The position numbers and the translations under genes are program-made. 7,842 nucleotides of DNA from Thermoleophilia bacterium (lineage in GTDB: Bacteria; Actinomycetota; Thermoleophilia; Miltoncostaeales; Miltoncostaeaceae), in NCBI GenBank assembly GCA_016463385.1, contig JAEMRL010000023.1, positions 5,356 through 13,197 of the forward strand. The letters are read 5' to 3'. Within the stretch, counting starts at the first letter, position 1, and each line of letters opens with the position of its first letter. The notes below the pieces were generated by a model that saw nothing but the letters and a program-made list of their open reading frames with translations, had not been told where the DNA came from and did not search any database. Of the stretch, positions 1-6,978 are shown piece by piece.

Positions 1-554
1 AGCAGCTGCCGGGCGAGCACGAACCCCGCGAAGGGCAGGAAGGCGCTGGTGAGGATGAGGTCGATGAGGGAGCGGTCCTCACCCTTCTCCCCCACCGCGG
101 GCAGCGCGTGCGGCGCCACGATCGAGCCCAGGAGGTAGATGACGAAGCAGAGCATCAGGAACTCGGTGGTGCCGAACCGGCCGAGCTCCCGGCGGCCGGT
201 GACCACCTCGATGAAGAACGCGCCCACGAGCGCGAGGAAGGCCACGCGATCGAGCGTCAGCAGGCCGCCGCCGCCGACCAGCCGCCCGAAGACCATCGCG
301 CCCATCCAGACCAGAAGCCCGGTGGTGGTGTCGCGGGCGATGCCGTAGATGATCGCCACGGCGAACCCGAGGCCGATCATCAGGACGCCGGCGGCCACCG
401 GCGAGCCGGAGGCGAGCACCTGCCGGCCGATGCGCAGGCCGACGACGGCCACGCCCATCATCACGAACAGCGAGATGCCCGCCGTCAGGATGACGTTGCG
501 CGTCGTCCTCTGACCGACGCCGATGCCGAGCGTCGGCCGCGGGATCAGCGGCAT
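1..554 (-). CDS. O-antigen ligase/Wzy polymerase-like membrane protein, N-terminal part (cut by left edge)
   Basis: Reading leftward from an ATG at 554, the frame stays open for 184 codons to the window edge, so only the N-terminal part is present. The product is very hydrophobic, with about six membrane spans at residues roughly 21-41, 52-73, 78-94, 102-118, 130-150 and 163-181, joined by short loops such as GIARDTTTG and VTGRRELGRFG. This looks like the front half of O-antigen ligase/Wzy polymerase family proteins, which join or polymerise lipid-linked sugar repeats on the outer face of the membrane; the diagnostic ligase domain would lie beyond the edge, so the call rests on topology and context. 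It follows the Wzz-kinase gene by 22 nt on the same strand, consistent with one operon. The start is chosen because GAGGG lies 10 nt before it and no other start codon is seen between it and the upstream stop. It could instead be another multi-spanning transporter or a flippase. Confidence 0.62.
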   Translation of the reverse strand, partial: MPLIPRPTLGIGVGQRTTRNVILTAGISLFVMMGVAVVGLRIGRQVLASGSPVAAGVLMIGLGFAVAIIYGIARDTTTGLLVWMGAMVFGRLVGGGGLLTLDRVAFLALVGAFFIEVVTGRRELGRFGTTEFLMLCFVIYLLGSIVAPHALPAVGEKGEDRSLIDLILTSAFLPFAGFVLARQL

Positions 555-576
555 GGCGTCGGCGCCCTCATCGCGA

Positions 577-2037
577 CTACGAGTAGACGGCGGAGCTCTT
601 GCTGACCCGGTTCAGGACCACGCCGAGGATGTTCGCGCCGCCCCGCCGCAGCAGGTCGCGGGCCTCGAGCGCCGCGGACGGCTGGGTGGTGGTGGTGTCG
701 AGCACCAGCACGCTGCCGTCGGTGCCGGCCGAGATGAGCTGGCTCTCGGCGGCCGCGAGGAGGCCCGGCGTGTCGATGATGACCAGGTCCGCCTCGGCGG
801 TCGCCTGGGCGATGACCTCCTGGATGCGGTCGCTCGAGAAGAGCGTGTAGGGGTCCTCCGAGCGGGTCCCCGAGGGGATGATCCAGAGGCCAGGGAAGTC
901 GGTCTCGACCATGTAGTTGCGGATGTCCACCCGGCCGGCGCTGCGCAGCAGCTCGGCGAGGCCCTCGGGCCGGCGGCCGGTGCGCTCCTCGTCGTCGCGG
1001 GCGCGCATGTCGGCCTCGACCAGGATGACCCGGCCGCCCTGGGCGGCCCGGTAGCGGGCGAGGTTCTCGGCGACGAGCGTCTTGCCCTCGCCCTCGCTCG
1101 GGCTGACGATCGAGATCGAGGTGAGCGGTGGCTTCATCACCGACAGGGCGCTGGCGAGGATCTTGAAGTCCTCCGCGCGGCGGGCGTCCTGGATGCGGCC
1201 GCGGCCGCTGCTGACCGAGCCGAGCGTCGGCAGCTCGAGGCGCCGGCGCACGTCGGCGGCCGAGCGGATGCGCAGCTCGAGGGCGCCGAGGATCAGCGCC
1301 ACGGCGCCGCCCAGCAGCAGGCCGCCGATCAGGCCCAGGATCCCGTTGGTGAGCACGGCGGGGGAGGACACGTCGGTGCCGTCGGGCTCGGCGTAGAGGC
1401 CGGCGAGGTTGGGGTTGCCGGCCACCGACGACTGCACCCGCACGGCCTCCGAGAGGCCCGAGCGCTCGGCCCGCAGCTGCTCCAGCTCACCCTCGAGCTG
1501 GGCGATCTGCTCCTGGGAGAGCACCTCCGGGTTCGCCAGCTGCTGCTCGTTGGAGGAGATCTGCGTCGAGACCTCGCGCAGGCGGTCGCGCAACGGCGTC
1601 AGCGGTCCGCCGATGATGTCGGTGAACTGCCGCAGCGTGTAGTCGACGAAGCCCTTGGCGTAGGCGGTCGAGGCCTGGATCGCGGCCTCGGCGGTGGACG
1701 CCGTCGCCTGGATGTTGATGAACGGGCTGCCCGCGACCGGCTCGGCGGAGATCTCGACGTCGTCGGGGATCTTCCCCCGCGCCTTCAGCGCGCGCTGCGC
1801 CGAGTTGCTGTTGAGGAACTGGACGTAGCCGGCCGCCAGGACCGCGTCCTGCTCGGGAGAGCGGCTGGAGGTGCTCTGGGTGGAGGCGGAGCCGACGACG
1901 ACGGTGGACGTGGCCGTGTGGGTCGTGTCGCTGGCCGAGGCGATCGCGAGCGCCGCGAACATGGCGAGGACGGCGAAGGCCGCGACGAGCCATCGCCAGC
2001 GCCGCAGGCTCTCGATCTGCTTCTGAAGATTCTCCAT
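577..2037 (-). CDS. Wzz-type polysaccharide co-polymerase fused to BY-kinase-like ATPase
   Basis: This 486-residue protein combines a chain-length regulator with a cytoplasmic P-loop kinase, as in single-chain Wzc-type tyrosine kinases that control export of capsule or exopolysaccharide. Membrane span 1 is at residues 17-34, followed by an extracytoplasmic Wzz domain with a heptad-like coiled segment at 146-200, span 2 at 232-252, then the kinase. The kinase shows Walker A at 312-320 (SPSEGEGKT), Walker A' at 337-346 (VILVEADMRA) and Walker B at 418-425 (LVIIDTPG). The usual C-terminal tyrosine cluster is missing: the protein ends SKSSAVYS with one tyrosine at 485. The ATG at 2037 is chosen over the longer open frame reaching to 2154 because GAGGGG lies 3 nt before it, the N-terminus then begins just before the first span, and the upstream extension crosses the likely promoter. 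Kinase activity is inferred from motifs only; a ParA-like ATPase without tyrosine kinase activity is possible. Confidence 0.9.
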   Translation of the reverse strand: MENLQKQIESLRRWRWLVAAFAVLAMFAALAIASASDTTHTATSTVVVGSASTQSTSSRSPEQDAVLAAGYVQFLNSNSAQRALKARGKIPDDVEISAEPVAGSPFINIQATASTAEAAIQASTAYAKGFVDYTLRQFTDIIGGPLTPLRDRLREVSTQISSNEQQLANPEVLSQEQIAQLEGELEQLRAERSGLSEAVRVQSSVAGNPNLAGLYAEPDGTDVSSPAVLTNGILGLIGGLLLGGAVALILGALELRIRSAADVRRRLELPTLGSVSSGRGRIQDARRAEDFKILASALSVMKPPLTSISIVSPSEGEGKTLVAENLARYRAAQGGRVILVEADMRARDDEERTGRRPEGLAELLRSAGRVDIRNYMVETDFPGLWIIPSGTRSEDPYTLFSSDRIQEVIAQATAEADLVIIDTPGLLAAAESQLISAGTDGSVLVLDTTTTQPSAALEARDLLRRGGANILGVVLNRVSKSSAVYS

Positions 2038-2143
2038 GCGCCCCTCGCACCGGTGCCGGGTCCCGAGCCATTGTCGGCGCGTGACGACCGGGCCGTGAAC
2101 GTCGTGTCCCCCCGACCCGTCATGCGGGGCGAGCCCGCGGGCG

Positions 2144-2170
2144 ACTATAACCACTGATCGCCGTGGTCAA
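2144..2170 (-). promoter_or_regulatory. Candidate sigma-70-type promoter for the leftward polysaccharide operon
   Basis: On the minus strand TTGACC (2170-2165) and TATAGT (2149-2144) are separated by 15 nt. Both hexamers are close to the housekeeping consensus in otherwise GC-rich DNA, though the spacer is short. Transcription would begin near 2137, giving a leader of about 100 nt before the ATG at 2037. The leader contains a 10-bp palindrome (GCACCGGTGC, 2047-2056) directly before the GAGGGG ribosome-binding site at 2046-2041. A weak inverted repeat, ACCAC (2150-2154) and GTGGT (2163-2167), lies in the spacer and could be an operator. All of this is by eye. Confidence 0.55.
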
Positions 2171-2200
2171 CCCCCCCGAGGGTGCAGGGCGTCGCCGGGC

Positions 2201-2206
2201 TAGACT
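2201..2206 (+). promoter_or_regulatory. Candidate -10 box (TAGACT) of a leaderless promoter for the heparinase-family gene
   Basis: TAGACT is followed by exactly 6 nt and then the GTG at 2213. There is no Shine-Dalgarno sequence before the GTG. TANNNT about 6-7 nt before the start codon is the known arrangement for leaderless actinobacterial mRNAs, so transcription probably begins at or next to the start codon. No convincing -35 is seen at the expected place. Confidence 0.6.
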
Positions 2207-2212
2207 CGCGGG

Positions 2213-4195
2213 GTGCCGAAGGTCCTTCCGAGACGGGTGAGGTGGTACGTCGACCGGGCGCGGGTGATGCCTCCCGGCGAGTGGGTCCACCGCGCCCGCC
2301 AGATGTCGCTGGTCGTCGCCGAGCGCGCCCGCCCCCATGACACGCCCGGGATCGGGGGGGCCGCCCCCGGCTGGCCGCGTCCCGCCGGTGCGGCGGTGCT
2401 GATCACCGACGCCCAGGCCGAGGCGGTGCGCGCCATCCCGGGCGCGGTCGACGCCGCGCGCGCGCGCGGCGACGCCGTCGCCGAGGGCAGGGTGCGCTAC
2501 TTCGGGTACCCCGAGGCGTCGGTCGGCGCCGACCCGGACTGGCATCACGACCCGATCGCCGGGCGCGACTGGCCGCTCGTGCACTGGAGCCAGGTCAACC
2601 ACCGCGAGCTCGGCCTCGACCCGAAGTGGATCTGGGAGATCGGCCGCCACCAGGACGTGACCGCCCTCGCCCGCGCATGGCGGCTCACCGGCGACGACCG
2701 CTACGCCGACGCGGCCGTGCGCCACATCGACGGCTTCATCGCCCAGAACCCCCCGGGGCAGGGCATCCACTGGCGCAGCGGCCTCGAGCTCGGCATCCGC
2801 CTGATCTCCTGGGCCTTCATCGTCGAGCTGCTGCGCGGCTCGGCGTCCCTGACGCCGGAGTTCTCCGGCCGGCTGCTCACCAGCGCCGGAGCCCACCTGG
2901 CCCACCTCGGCCGCTACCCCTCGCGCTACTCGTCGGCCAACAACCACCAGATCGGCGAGGAGGCGGGCCGCGCGGTCGGCGGGCTCTGCTTCCCCGAGAT
3001 CCCGGGCGCGGAGGCGCACGCCGAGGAGGGCGTCGCGGCGCTCGGCGAGGCGCTCGTCGCCCAGGTGCTCGCGGACGGCGTCGACGCCGAGCAGGCGGTG
3101 GGCTACCACGGCTTCGTGCTCGAGCTCGGCCTCGCCGTCGTCGCCTGCCTGCGCGGACTCGACCGCCCGGTGCCGACGGAGGTGTCCGCGCCCCTCGCGG
3201 GCATCGCCGGCTTCATGGGCGTGCTGGCCAGCGACGGGCTGACCCTGCCCCGCATCGGCGACGAGGACGAGGGCCTCGGCGTCGACCTCGGACCCGCGAT
3301 GGACGAGCCGGACCGCCTCCGGTTCCGGCTGCGCGCGGCGCGCGCCCTCCTCGACGTGGAGCTGCCCCGCCAGGAGCCGGGGCTCGACGAGCCGACGATC
3401 TGGCTCTGCGGCGTGGGGCGCGCCCGCCACGCCGCGTCGGCCCTCGCGCGCACCCCGGGCAGCGCCGCATTCCCCCACGGCGGCTACGCCGTCCTCCGCG
3501 CCCGCGAGGGATCGGGCGAGATCCGCGCGGTGATGGACGCCGGCCCGATGGGCCTCGCGCCGATGTCGGCGCACGGACACGCCGATCTGCTCTCCGTGTG
3601 CATGTCCGTGGACGGGCGCGAGGTGCTGATCGACCCGGGCACGTTCACCTACTTCGGCGAGCAGCGCTGGCGCGACTACGGCCGCTCGACGGTCGCCCAC
3701 TCCACCGTGACCATCGACGGGAACGACCAGGCCGAGCCCGCCGGGCGCTTCATGTGGCGCACCCAGCCGGACGCGTCGCTCGACGAGTTCACCCTCGACG
3801 AGGGTCGCGTGCTGGCCGGGGGGCACCACGAGGCCTACGCCCCCGTGCGCCACGACCGCCGCGCCGAGCTGGTGGGCCGCACCCTCACCGTCACCGATGA
3901 CCTCACCGGCCCCGAGGGCGAGCACGACGTCGAGCTGCGCTGGCACCTCGCGCCGGGCGCGGTGGAGGGCTCGGCGGCCGCGGGCTGGAGCTGGGACGAC
4001 GGGGCGGCGGCCGGCGTGCGCATCGAGATCGAGGGGCTCACCGACCAGCGGATCGTGAGCGGATGCCTCTCGGCCCCGCTCGGGTTCTCGTCGGTCGGGC
4101 TGGAGCGGCGCGAGGCGAGCCCGACCCTCGTCGCCCGCGGACGGGTCGCGCTGCCGGCGCGGCTGGTCACGCGGATCGAGGCCCACGGAGGGTGA
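2213..4195 (+). CDS. Heparinase II/III family protein (polysaccharide lyase-like)
   Basis: The 660-residue product has the two parts of heparinase II/III-type lyases. The helical toroid part (about 105-380) has the family signatures PKWIWEIGRH (138-146), NPPGQGIHW (179-187), SSANNHQIGEE (240-250) and EQAVGYHG (293-300). The beta-sandwich part (about 418-650) carries AHGHADLLS (453-461), DPGTFTYF (474-481), WRDYGRST and AHSTVTIDGNDQ (495-506). Asn243/Asn244, Tyr298 and His454/His456 sit where the catalytic Asn, Tyr and His of this lyase fold are expected, so the enzyme may be active. Such lyases cleave uronic-acid-containing polysaccharides by beta-elimination. The N-terminus (MPKVLPRRVRWYVDRARVMP) is basic and amphipathic with no signal peptide, as in many relatives encoded in exopolysaccharide loci, where the true role is unclear. 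Its stop codon overlaps the start of the glycosyltransferase gene. The GTG start is supported by the leaderless -10 box. Substrate cannot be told from sequence. Confidence 0.88.
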   Translation: MPKVLPRRVRWYVDRARVMPPGEWVHRARQMSLVVAERARPHDTPGIGGAAPGWPRPAGAAVLITDAQAEAVRAIPGAVDAARARGDAVAEGRVRYFGYPEASVGADPDWHHDPIAGRDWPLVHWSQVNHRELGLDPKWIWEIGRHQDVTALARAWRLTGDDRYADAAVRHIDGFIAQNPPGQGIHWRSGLELGIRLISWAFIVELLRGSASLTPEFSGRLLTSAGAHLAHLGRYPSRYSSANNHQIGEEAGRAVGGLCFPEIPGAEAHAEEGVAALGEALVAQVLADGVDAEQAVGYHGFVLELGLAVVACLRGLDRPVPTEVSAPLAGIAGFMGVLASDGLTLPRIGDEDEGLGVDLGPAMDEPDRLRFRLRAARALLDVELPRQEPGLDEPTIWLCGVGRARHAASALARTPGSAAFPHGGYAVLRAREGSGEIRAVMDAGPMGLAPMSAHGHADLLSVCMSVDGREVLIDPGTFTYFGEQRWRDYGRSTVAHSTVTIDGNDQAEPAGRFMWRTQPDASLDEFTLDEGRVLAGGHHEAYAPVRHDRRAELVGRTLTVTDDLTGPEGEHDVELRWHLAPGAVEGSAAAGWSWDDGAAAGVRIEIEGLTDQRIVSGCLSAPLGFSSVGLERREASPTLVARGRVALPARLVTRIEAHGG

Positions 4196-5259
4196 CCCGG
4201 GCACGGGTCGTGATGGTCGGTCCGGGCGAGCGGAGCGCCGGCGGGGTCCGTTCGGTGATCGCCGCCCTCGTCGCGTCGCCGCTCGCCGGGCGCTTCACCC
4301 TGGTCGAGGTGGAGACGCACGCCGACGGCAGCAAGTGGCGCAAGCTCGTGGTCGCCACGCGCGGCATCGCGCGGGTGATCGCGCTCCTGGCGCGCGACCG
4401 GCCGGACCTGGTCTACCTCCACACGGCCTCCGACGCCTCGTTCTGGCGCAAGGCGATCGTCGCCGGCATCGCCCGCGTCGCGCGCGTGGGCTACGTCGTC
4501 CACATCCACGGCGGCGGGTTCATCGACTTCTACCGCGACTCCAACGCGCCGACCCGGCTGGTCGCCCGGCGGATGCTGCGCGGGGCGCGGGGCGTCATCA
4601 CCCTCACCCCGAGCTGGGCGCGCGAGATCGAGGCCATCACGGGGCGCCCGACCACCACCATCCCCAACCCGGTGCGACTGCCCGCGACGCCCGCCGACCC
4701 CCGTGCCGTCCCGCCGCGCATCCTCACGCTCGCGCGCCTCGGCGCGGCCAAGGGCACCTACGTGCTCCTTCGCGCCTTCGCCGCGCTCGCCCCCGGACAC
4801 CCGGGCGCGCGCCTCGTGCTCGCCGGCGACGGATCGCCCGAGGAAGCGCTCCGCCTGGCGCGCGAGGCCGGGATCGCCGACTGCGTCGACATCCCCGGCT
4901 GGGTCGGGCCCGAGCGGCGCGACGCCCTGCTCGACGGCGCCACGATCTTCGCGCTGCCCTCGCGCGTCGAGGGACTTCCGGTCTCGATGCTCGAGGCGAT
5001 GGCCCACGGGCTGCCGGTGGTGGTCACCCGCGTGGGAGGCGTGCCCGACACGATCGACGACGGGGTCACCGGCCTGCTGGTGCCGCCCGACGACGTGCCG
5101 GCGCTGACCGCGGCGCTCTCGCGGCTGCTCGACGACCCGGCGGCCGCCGCCGCGATGGGGACCGCCGCGCGCGAGGCGATCGACGGCACCTACGACCTCG
5201 ACGCGGTCGCGGCCCGGGTGGGCGATCTGATCGACGCGTGCATCGCGCGGGGGCGCTGA
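4192..5259 (+). CDS. GT4-family glycosyltransferase
   Basis: This 355-residue protein is a two-domain GT-B glycosyltransferase of the retaining GT4 type. It would transfer a sugar from a nucleotide donor to a lipid-linked or growing glycan at the cytoplasmic membrane face. The N-terminal Rossmann half starts with RVVMVGPGE and a glycine-rich loop SAGGVRS (15-21), and has the acceptor-side HIHGGGF (104-110). The C-terminal half shows ILTLARLGAAKG (177-188), LVLAGDG (208-214) and the diagnostic E-x7-E motif, Glu260 to Glu268, in SRVEGLPVSMLEAMAHGLPVV. The GTG at 4192 overlaps the TGA of the preceding gene (GTGA). A longer in-frame extension to 4063 exists but would lie entirely inside the heparinase gene, and starting at 4192 places the first beta strand at residues 5-10. 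GGAGG abuts the GTG with no spacing, so translation probably relies on coupling to the upstream gene. Donor and acceptor sugars are unknown. Confidence 0.92.
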   Translation: MTRARVVMVGPGERSAGGVRSVIAALVASPLAGRFTLVEVETHADGSKWRKLVVATRGIARVIALLARDRPDLVYLHTASDASFWRKAIVAGIARVARVGYVVHIHGGGFIDFYRDSNAPTRLVARRMLRGARGVITLTPSWAREIEAITGRPTTTIPNPVRLPATPADPRAVPPRILTLARLGAAKGTYVLLRAFAALAPGHPGARLVLAGDGSPEEALRLAREAGIADCVDIPGWVGPERRDALLDGATIFALPSRVEGLPVSMLEAMAHGLPVVVTRVGGVPDTIDDGVTGLLVPPDDVPALTAALSRLLDDPAAAAAMGTAAREAIDGTYDLDAVAARVGDLIDACIARGR

Positions 5260-5357
5260 GGGCCCTGCTGCACCACCGCGGGGTTGTCCGTGTAAACGCG
5301 ACTTTCGGATAGACGCGGACTAGCCGGTTCAACGGCACGATGGGCGGGAACCTGCTC

Positions 5358-5363
5358 TAGCCT
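5358..5363 (+). promoter_or_regulatory. Candidate -10 box (TAGCCT) of a leaderless promoter for the lysyl-oxidase-like gene
   Basis: TAGCCT is followed by exactly 6 nt and then the ATG at 5370. No Shine-Dalgarno is present. This marks the lysyl-oxidase-like gene as its own transcription unit rather than the end of the polysaccharide operon. The rest of the 110-nt gap (5260-5369) shows no clear terminator hairpin or -35. Confidence 0.6.
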
Positions 5364-5369
5364 GCCGGC

Positions 5370-6848
5370 ATGCCCCGCCACCGCACGCGACGTCTCGGAG
5401 TCCTCGGAGGACTCGGCGTCGGCCTCGCCGGATTCGGGCTCATGGTCAGCGCGGGCGTGTCGGTCGACTCGTCCGACCTACCCGACCTGGTGCCGATCCT
5501 GCCGACGGGCCACAGCAACGTGAACGACCGCTGGGTGGACACCGTCTACGCCAACGGCCGCACGCTCTACCGCTTCGACACGGTCATCTTCAACCAGGGC
5601 CTGGGAGCGTTCGAGGTCATCCGCGACAACTCCTCGTCGCCCACCCAGCAGTACGTCTGGGAGAACAAGGTTCCGCCGGGACAGGTCACGGTCGACACCC
5701 CGCCGCCCGTGACGGGGCCGGACGGCGAGCGGCGCCTTCTGGCCGCGGCGGGGTCGCCGAACGCGATCGCGTACTCGCCGCTGATCGGGCACAACCACTT
5801 CCACACGCAGCTGATCGCCGGCTACGAGCTGCGCACCCAGGCCGGCGCGGTGGTGAAGAGCGCCTCGAAGAACACGGCGGGCTTCTGCCTCTACGACAGC
5901 TGGGGCGACGTCGCCTTCTACGACGCCACGCTCTGCCGCCCGACGGAGATCAACTGGACCGGCGCGATCCGCATGGGCATCAGCCCCGACCGCGGCGACT
6001 TCTACGGCTCGCAGCTCGGCGACCAGTGGATCGACGTCACCGATGTGACGCCCGGCACCTACGCGCTCCGCGCCGAGGTCAACCCGGCGCGCATCTACGA
6101 CGAGACCGACACCTCGAACAACGTGATCACCGAGAACGGCATCGTGATCCCGGGCGCGATCGCCGCCGCCGCGACGGTCGCGACGCCCGTCGGGACAGCG
6201 GTCGACATCCCCTTGTCGGGCACGCTCGTGGGCGCCTCGGTGCGCTCGCGCAAGCCCACCTGCACCGAGGACCAGACCTCCGAGCCCACCTGCCTGCAGA
6301 CGGCGACCGCGGGCCGGCTGACCTTCCAGGCCGTCGGGTCGCCCTCGGCCGGATCGGTCCAGATCACCGACGGCACGCCCGACCTCGCCGCCACGGCGCG
6401 CTTCACGCCCCCGGCGGGCTTCAACGGCACCGCGACGTTCAGCTACACCACCCGGGACACGCGAGGGCTCACCAGCGCGCCCGCCACCGTGACGGTCACC
6501 GTGGGCACGCCCACGACCCCGCCGCCCCCCGGCGGCGGCAGCGGCGGGCCCACGGGGACGCCCAAGGCGAGTGTGAAGCTGAAGCCGGCGTTCGCGATCG
6601 TGCGCAGGGGCGGGCGGAACTTCCTGAAGGTCAGCGGAACGCTCCCCAAGAGCCAGGCGGGCCGGCTGGTGCGGGTGCAGCGCAAGGCCAAGAGCCGGAT
6701 CACCACGATCGGCACGGTCCGCGTCGCCAAGACGGGCCGCTTCTCCCGGCTGATCCGCGTCGGCACGCCGGTCGTCTCGGTCCGCGCGGCGCTCGGATCG
6801 TCGGCCACCACGCGGGCCGCGACCTCCCCCTTCCGCCGCATCTCCTGA
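5370..6848 (+). CDS. Secreted lysyl-oxidase-like copper amine oxidase with Ig-like and C-terminal beta domains
   Basis: The 492-residue protein begins with a signal peptide (basic MPRHRTRR, hydrophobic 9-28). Residues about 38-262 match the lysyl oxidase catalytic domain, which uses copper and a lysine-tyrosine quinone to turn lysine side chains or amines into aldehydes. The copper site is seen as H141-N-H-F-H145, followed by GYEL, then GFCLYDS (171-177), DFYGSQLGDQWIDVTDVTPGTYAL (210-233, split here as DFYGSQ and DQWIDVTDV) and NPARIYDETDTSNNV (Asn-rich end). Tyr212 falls 8 residues before the Trp of QWID, as the quinone Tyr does in animal enzymes; the partner Lys may be K167, but it is two residues out of register. 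After this come an Ig/cadherin-like domain (about 264-379, ending in FSYTTRDTRGLTSAPATVTVTV-like strands), a Pro/Gly linker (380-399), and a basic beta domain (400-492) common in exported proteins of this lineage. It probably acts outside the membrane. Its partner substrate is unknown. Confidence 0.83.
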   Translation: MPRHRTRRLGVLGGLGVGLAGFGLMVSAGVSVDSSDLPDLVPILPTGHSNVNDRWVDTVYANGRTLYRFDTVIFNQGLGAFEVIRDNSSSPTQQYVWENKVPPGQVTVDTPPPVTGPDGERRLLAAAGSPNAIAYSPLIGHNHFHTQLIAGYELRTQAGAVVKSASKNTAGFCLYDSWGDVAFYDATLCRPTEINWTGAIRMGISPDRGDFYGSQLGDQWIDVTDVTPGTYALRAEVNPARIYDETDTSNNVITENGIVIPGAIAAAATVATPVGTAVDIPLSGTLVGASVRSRKPTCTEDQTSEPTCLQTATAGRLTFQAVGSPSAGSVQITDGTPDLAATARFTPPAGFNGTATFSYTTRDTRGLTSAPATVTVTVGTPTTPPPPGGGSGGPTGTPKASVKLKPAFAIVRRGGRNFLKVSGTLPKSQAGRLVRVQRKAKSRITTIGTVRVAKTGRFSRLIRVGTPVVSVRAALGSSATTRAATSPFRRIS

Positions 6849-6856
6849 GCCCGCGG

Positions 6857-6872
6857 GGGCGCCGTGGCGCCC
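6857..6872 (+). terminator. GC-rich hairpin, possible terminator of the lysyl-oxidase-like gene
   Basis: GGGCGC (6857-6862) and GCGCCC (6867-6872) form a perfect 6-bp stem around CGTG, 8 nt after the stop codon. There is no U-tract directly after it. A second copy of GCGCCC at 6896-6901 could pair with the same left arm and is followed by TTTCCCTTCC, a pyrimidine-rich tail, so a larger alternative structure is possible. Weak terminators lacking a U-tract are common in high-GC genomes. Confidence 0.4.
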
Positions 6873-6943
6873 GGTGCCGGAGGCGGTTTCACGCGGCGCC
6901 CTTTCCCTTCCGGGATTCCGCCGAAACCTGTTCGTTGGACGGG

Positions 6944-6955
6944 TACAATTTTGTA
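6944..6955 (+). promoter_or_regulatory. AT-rich inverted repeat at the -35 position of the next promoter
   Basis: TACAA-TT-TTGTA is a perfect 5-bp-arm inverted repeat and the most AT-rich patch in this region. It sits where the -35 element would lie relative to the -10 box at 6967-6972, so it may be an operator or help form the promoter. TACAAT within it also resembles a -10 box by itself and could give a second, upstream start of transcription. Confidence 0.35.
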
Positions 6956-6966
6956 ACACCAGCGCC

Positions 6967-6972
6967 TACGGT
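6967..6972 (+). promoter_or_regulatory. Candidate -10 box (TACGGT) of a leaderless promoter for the six-helix membrane protein
   Basis: TACGGT is followed by exactly 6 nt and then the ATG at 6979. This arrangement selects ATG 6979 over an in-frame extension to 6874 and over the out-of-frame ATG at 6975. No Shine-Dalgarno is present. Confidence 0.55.
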
Positions 6973-6978
6973 GGATGC

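Noticed and set aside
2038..2154. 39-codon in-frame upstream extension of the Wzz-kinase
   Set aside because: It reaches beyond the likely -10 box, lacks a ribosome-binding site, and the shorter start has GAGGGG and a normal Wzz N-terminus.
523..2157. 544-codon open frame on the plus strand opposite the Wzz-kinase gene
   Set aside because: Its product is a low-complexity Arg/Gly/Ala/Asp/Leu mix with no domain, while the opposite strand encodes clear Walker motifs. Such antisense frames arise from GC-rich third positions.
2171..2177. Run of seven C bases in the divergent region
   Set aside because: Intergenic, with no frame to switch; no sign of phase variation.
4063..4191. 43-codon in-frame upstream extension of the glycosyltransferase
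   Set aside because: It lies wholly inside the preceding gene and would put a non-homologous tail before the first Rossmann strand; GTG 4192 gives normal GT4 architecture.
2120..4204. 694-codon open frame on the minus strand opposite the heparinase-family gene
   Set aside because: Long but composed of Arg/Ala/Gly/His-rich sequence without motifs, and mirrored against a well-supported gene; a shadow frame.
3835..5007. 390-codon open frame on the minus strand spanning the heparinase/glycosyltransferase junction
   Set aside because: It crosses two real genes and has no recognisable fold; charge-rich shadow.
5478..6959. 493-codon open frame on the minus strand opposite the lysyl-oxidase-like gene
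   Set aside because: Same shadow composition; the plus strand carries a signal peptide and copper motif.
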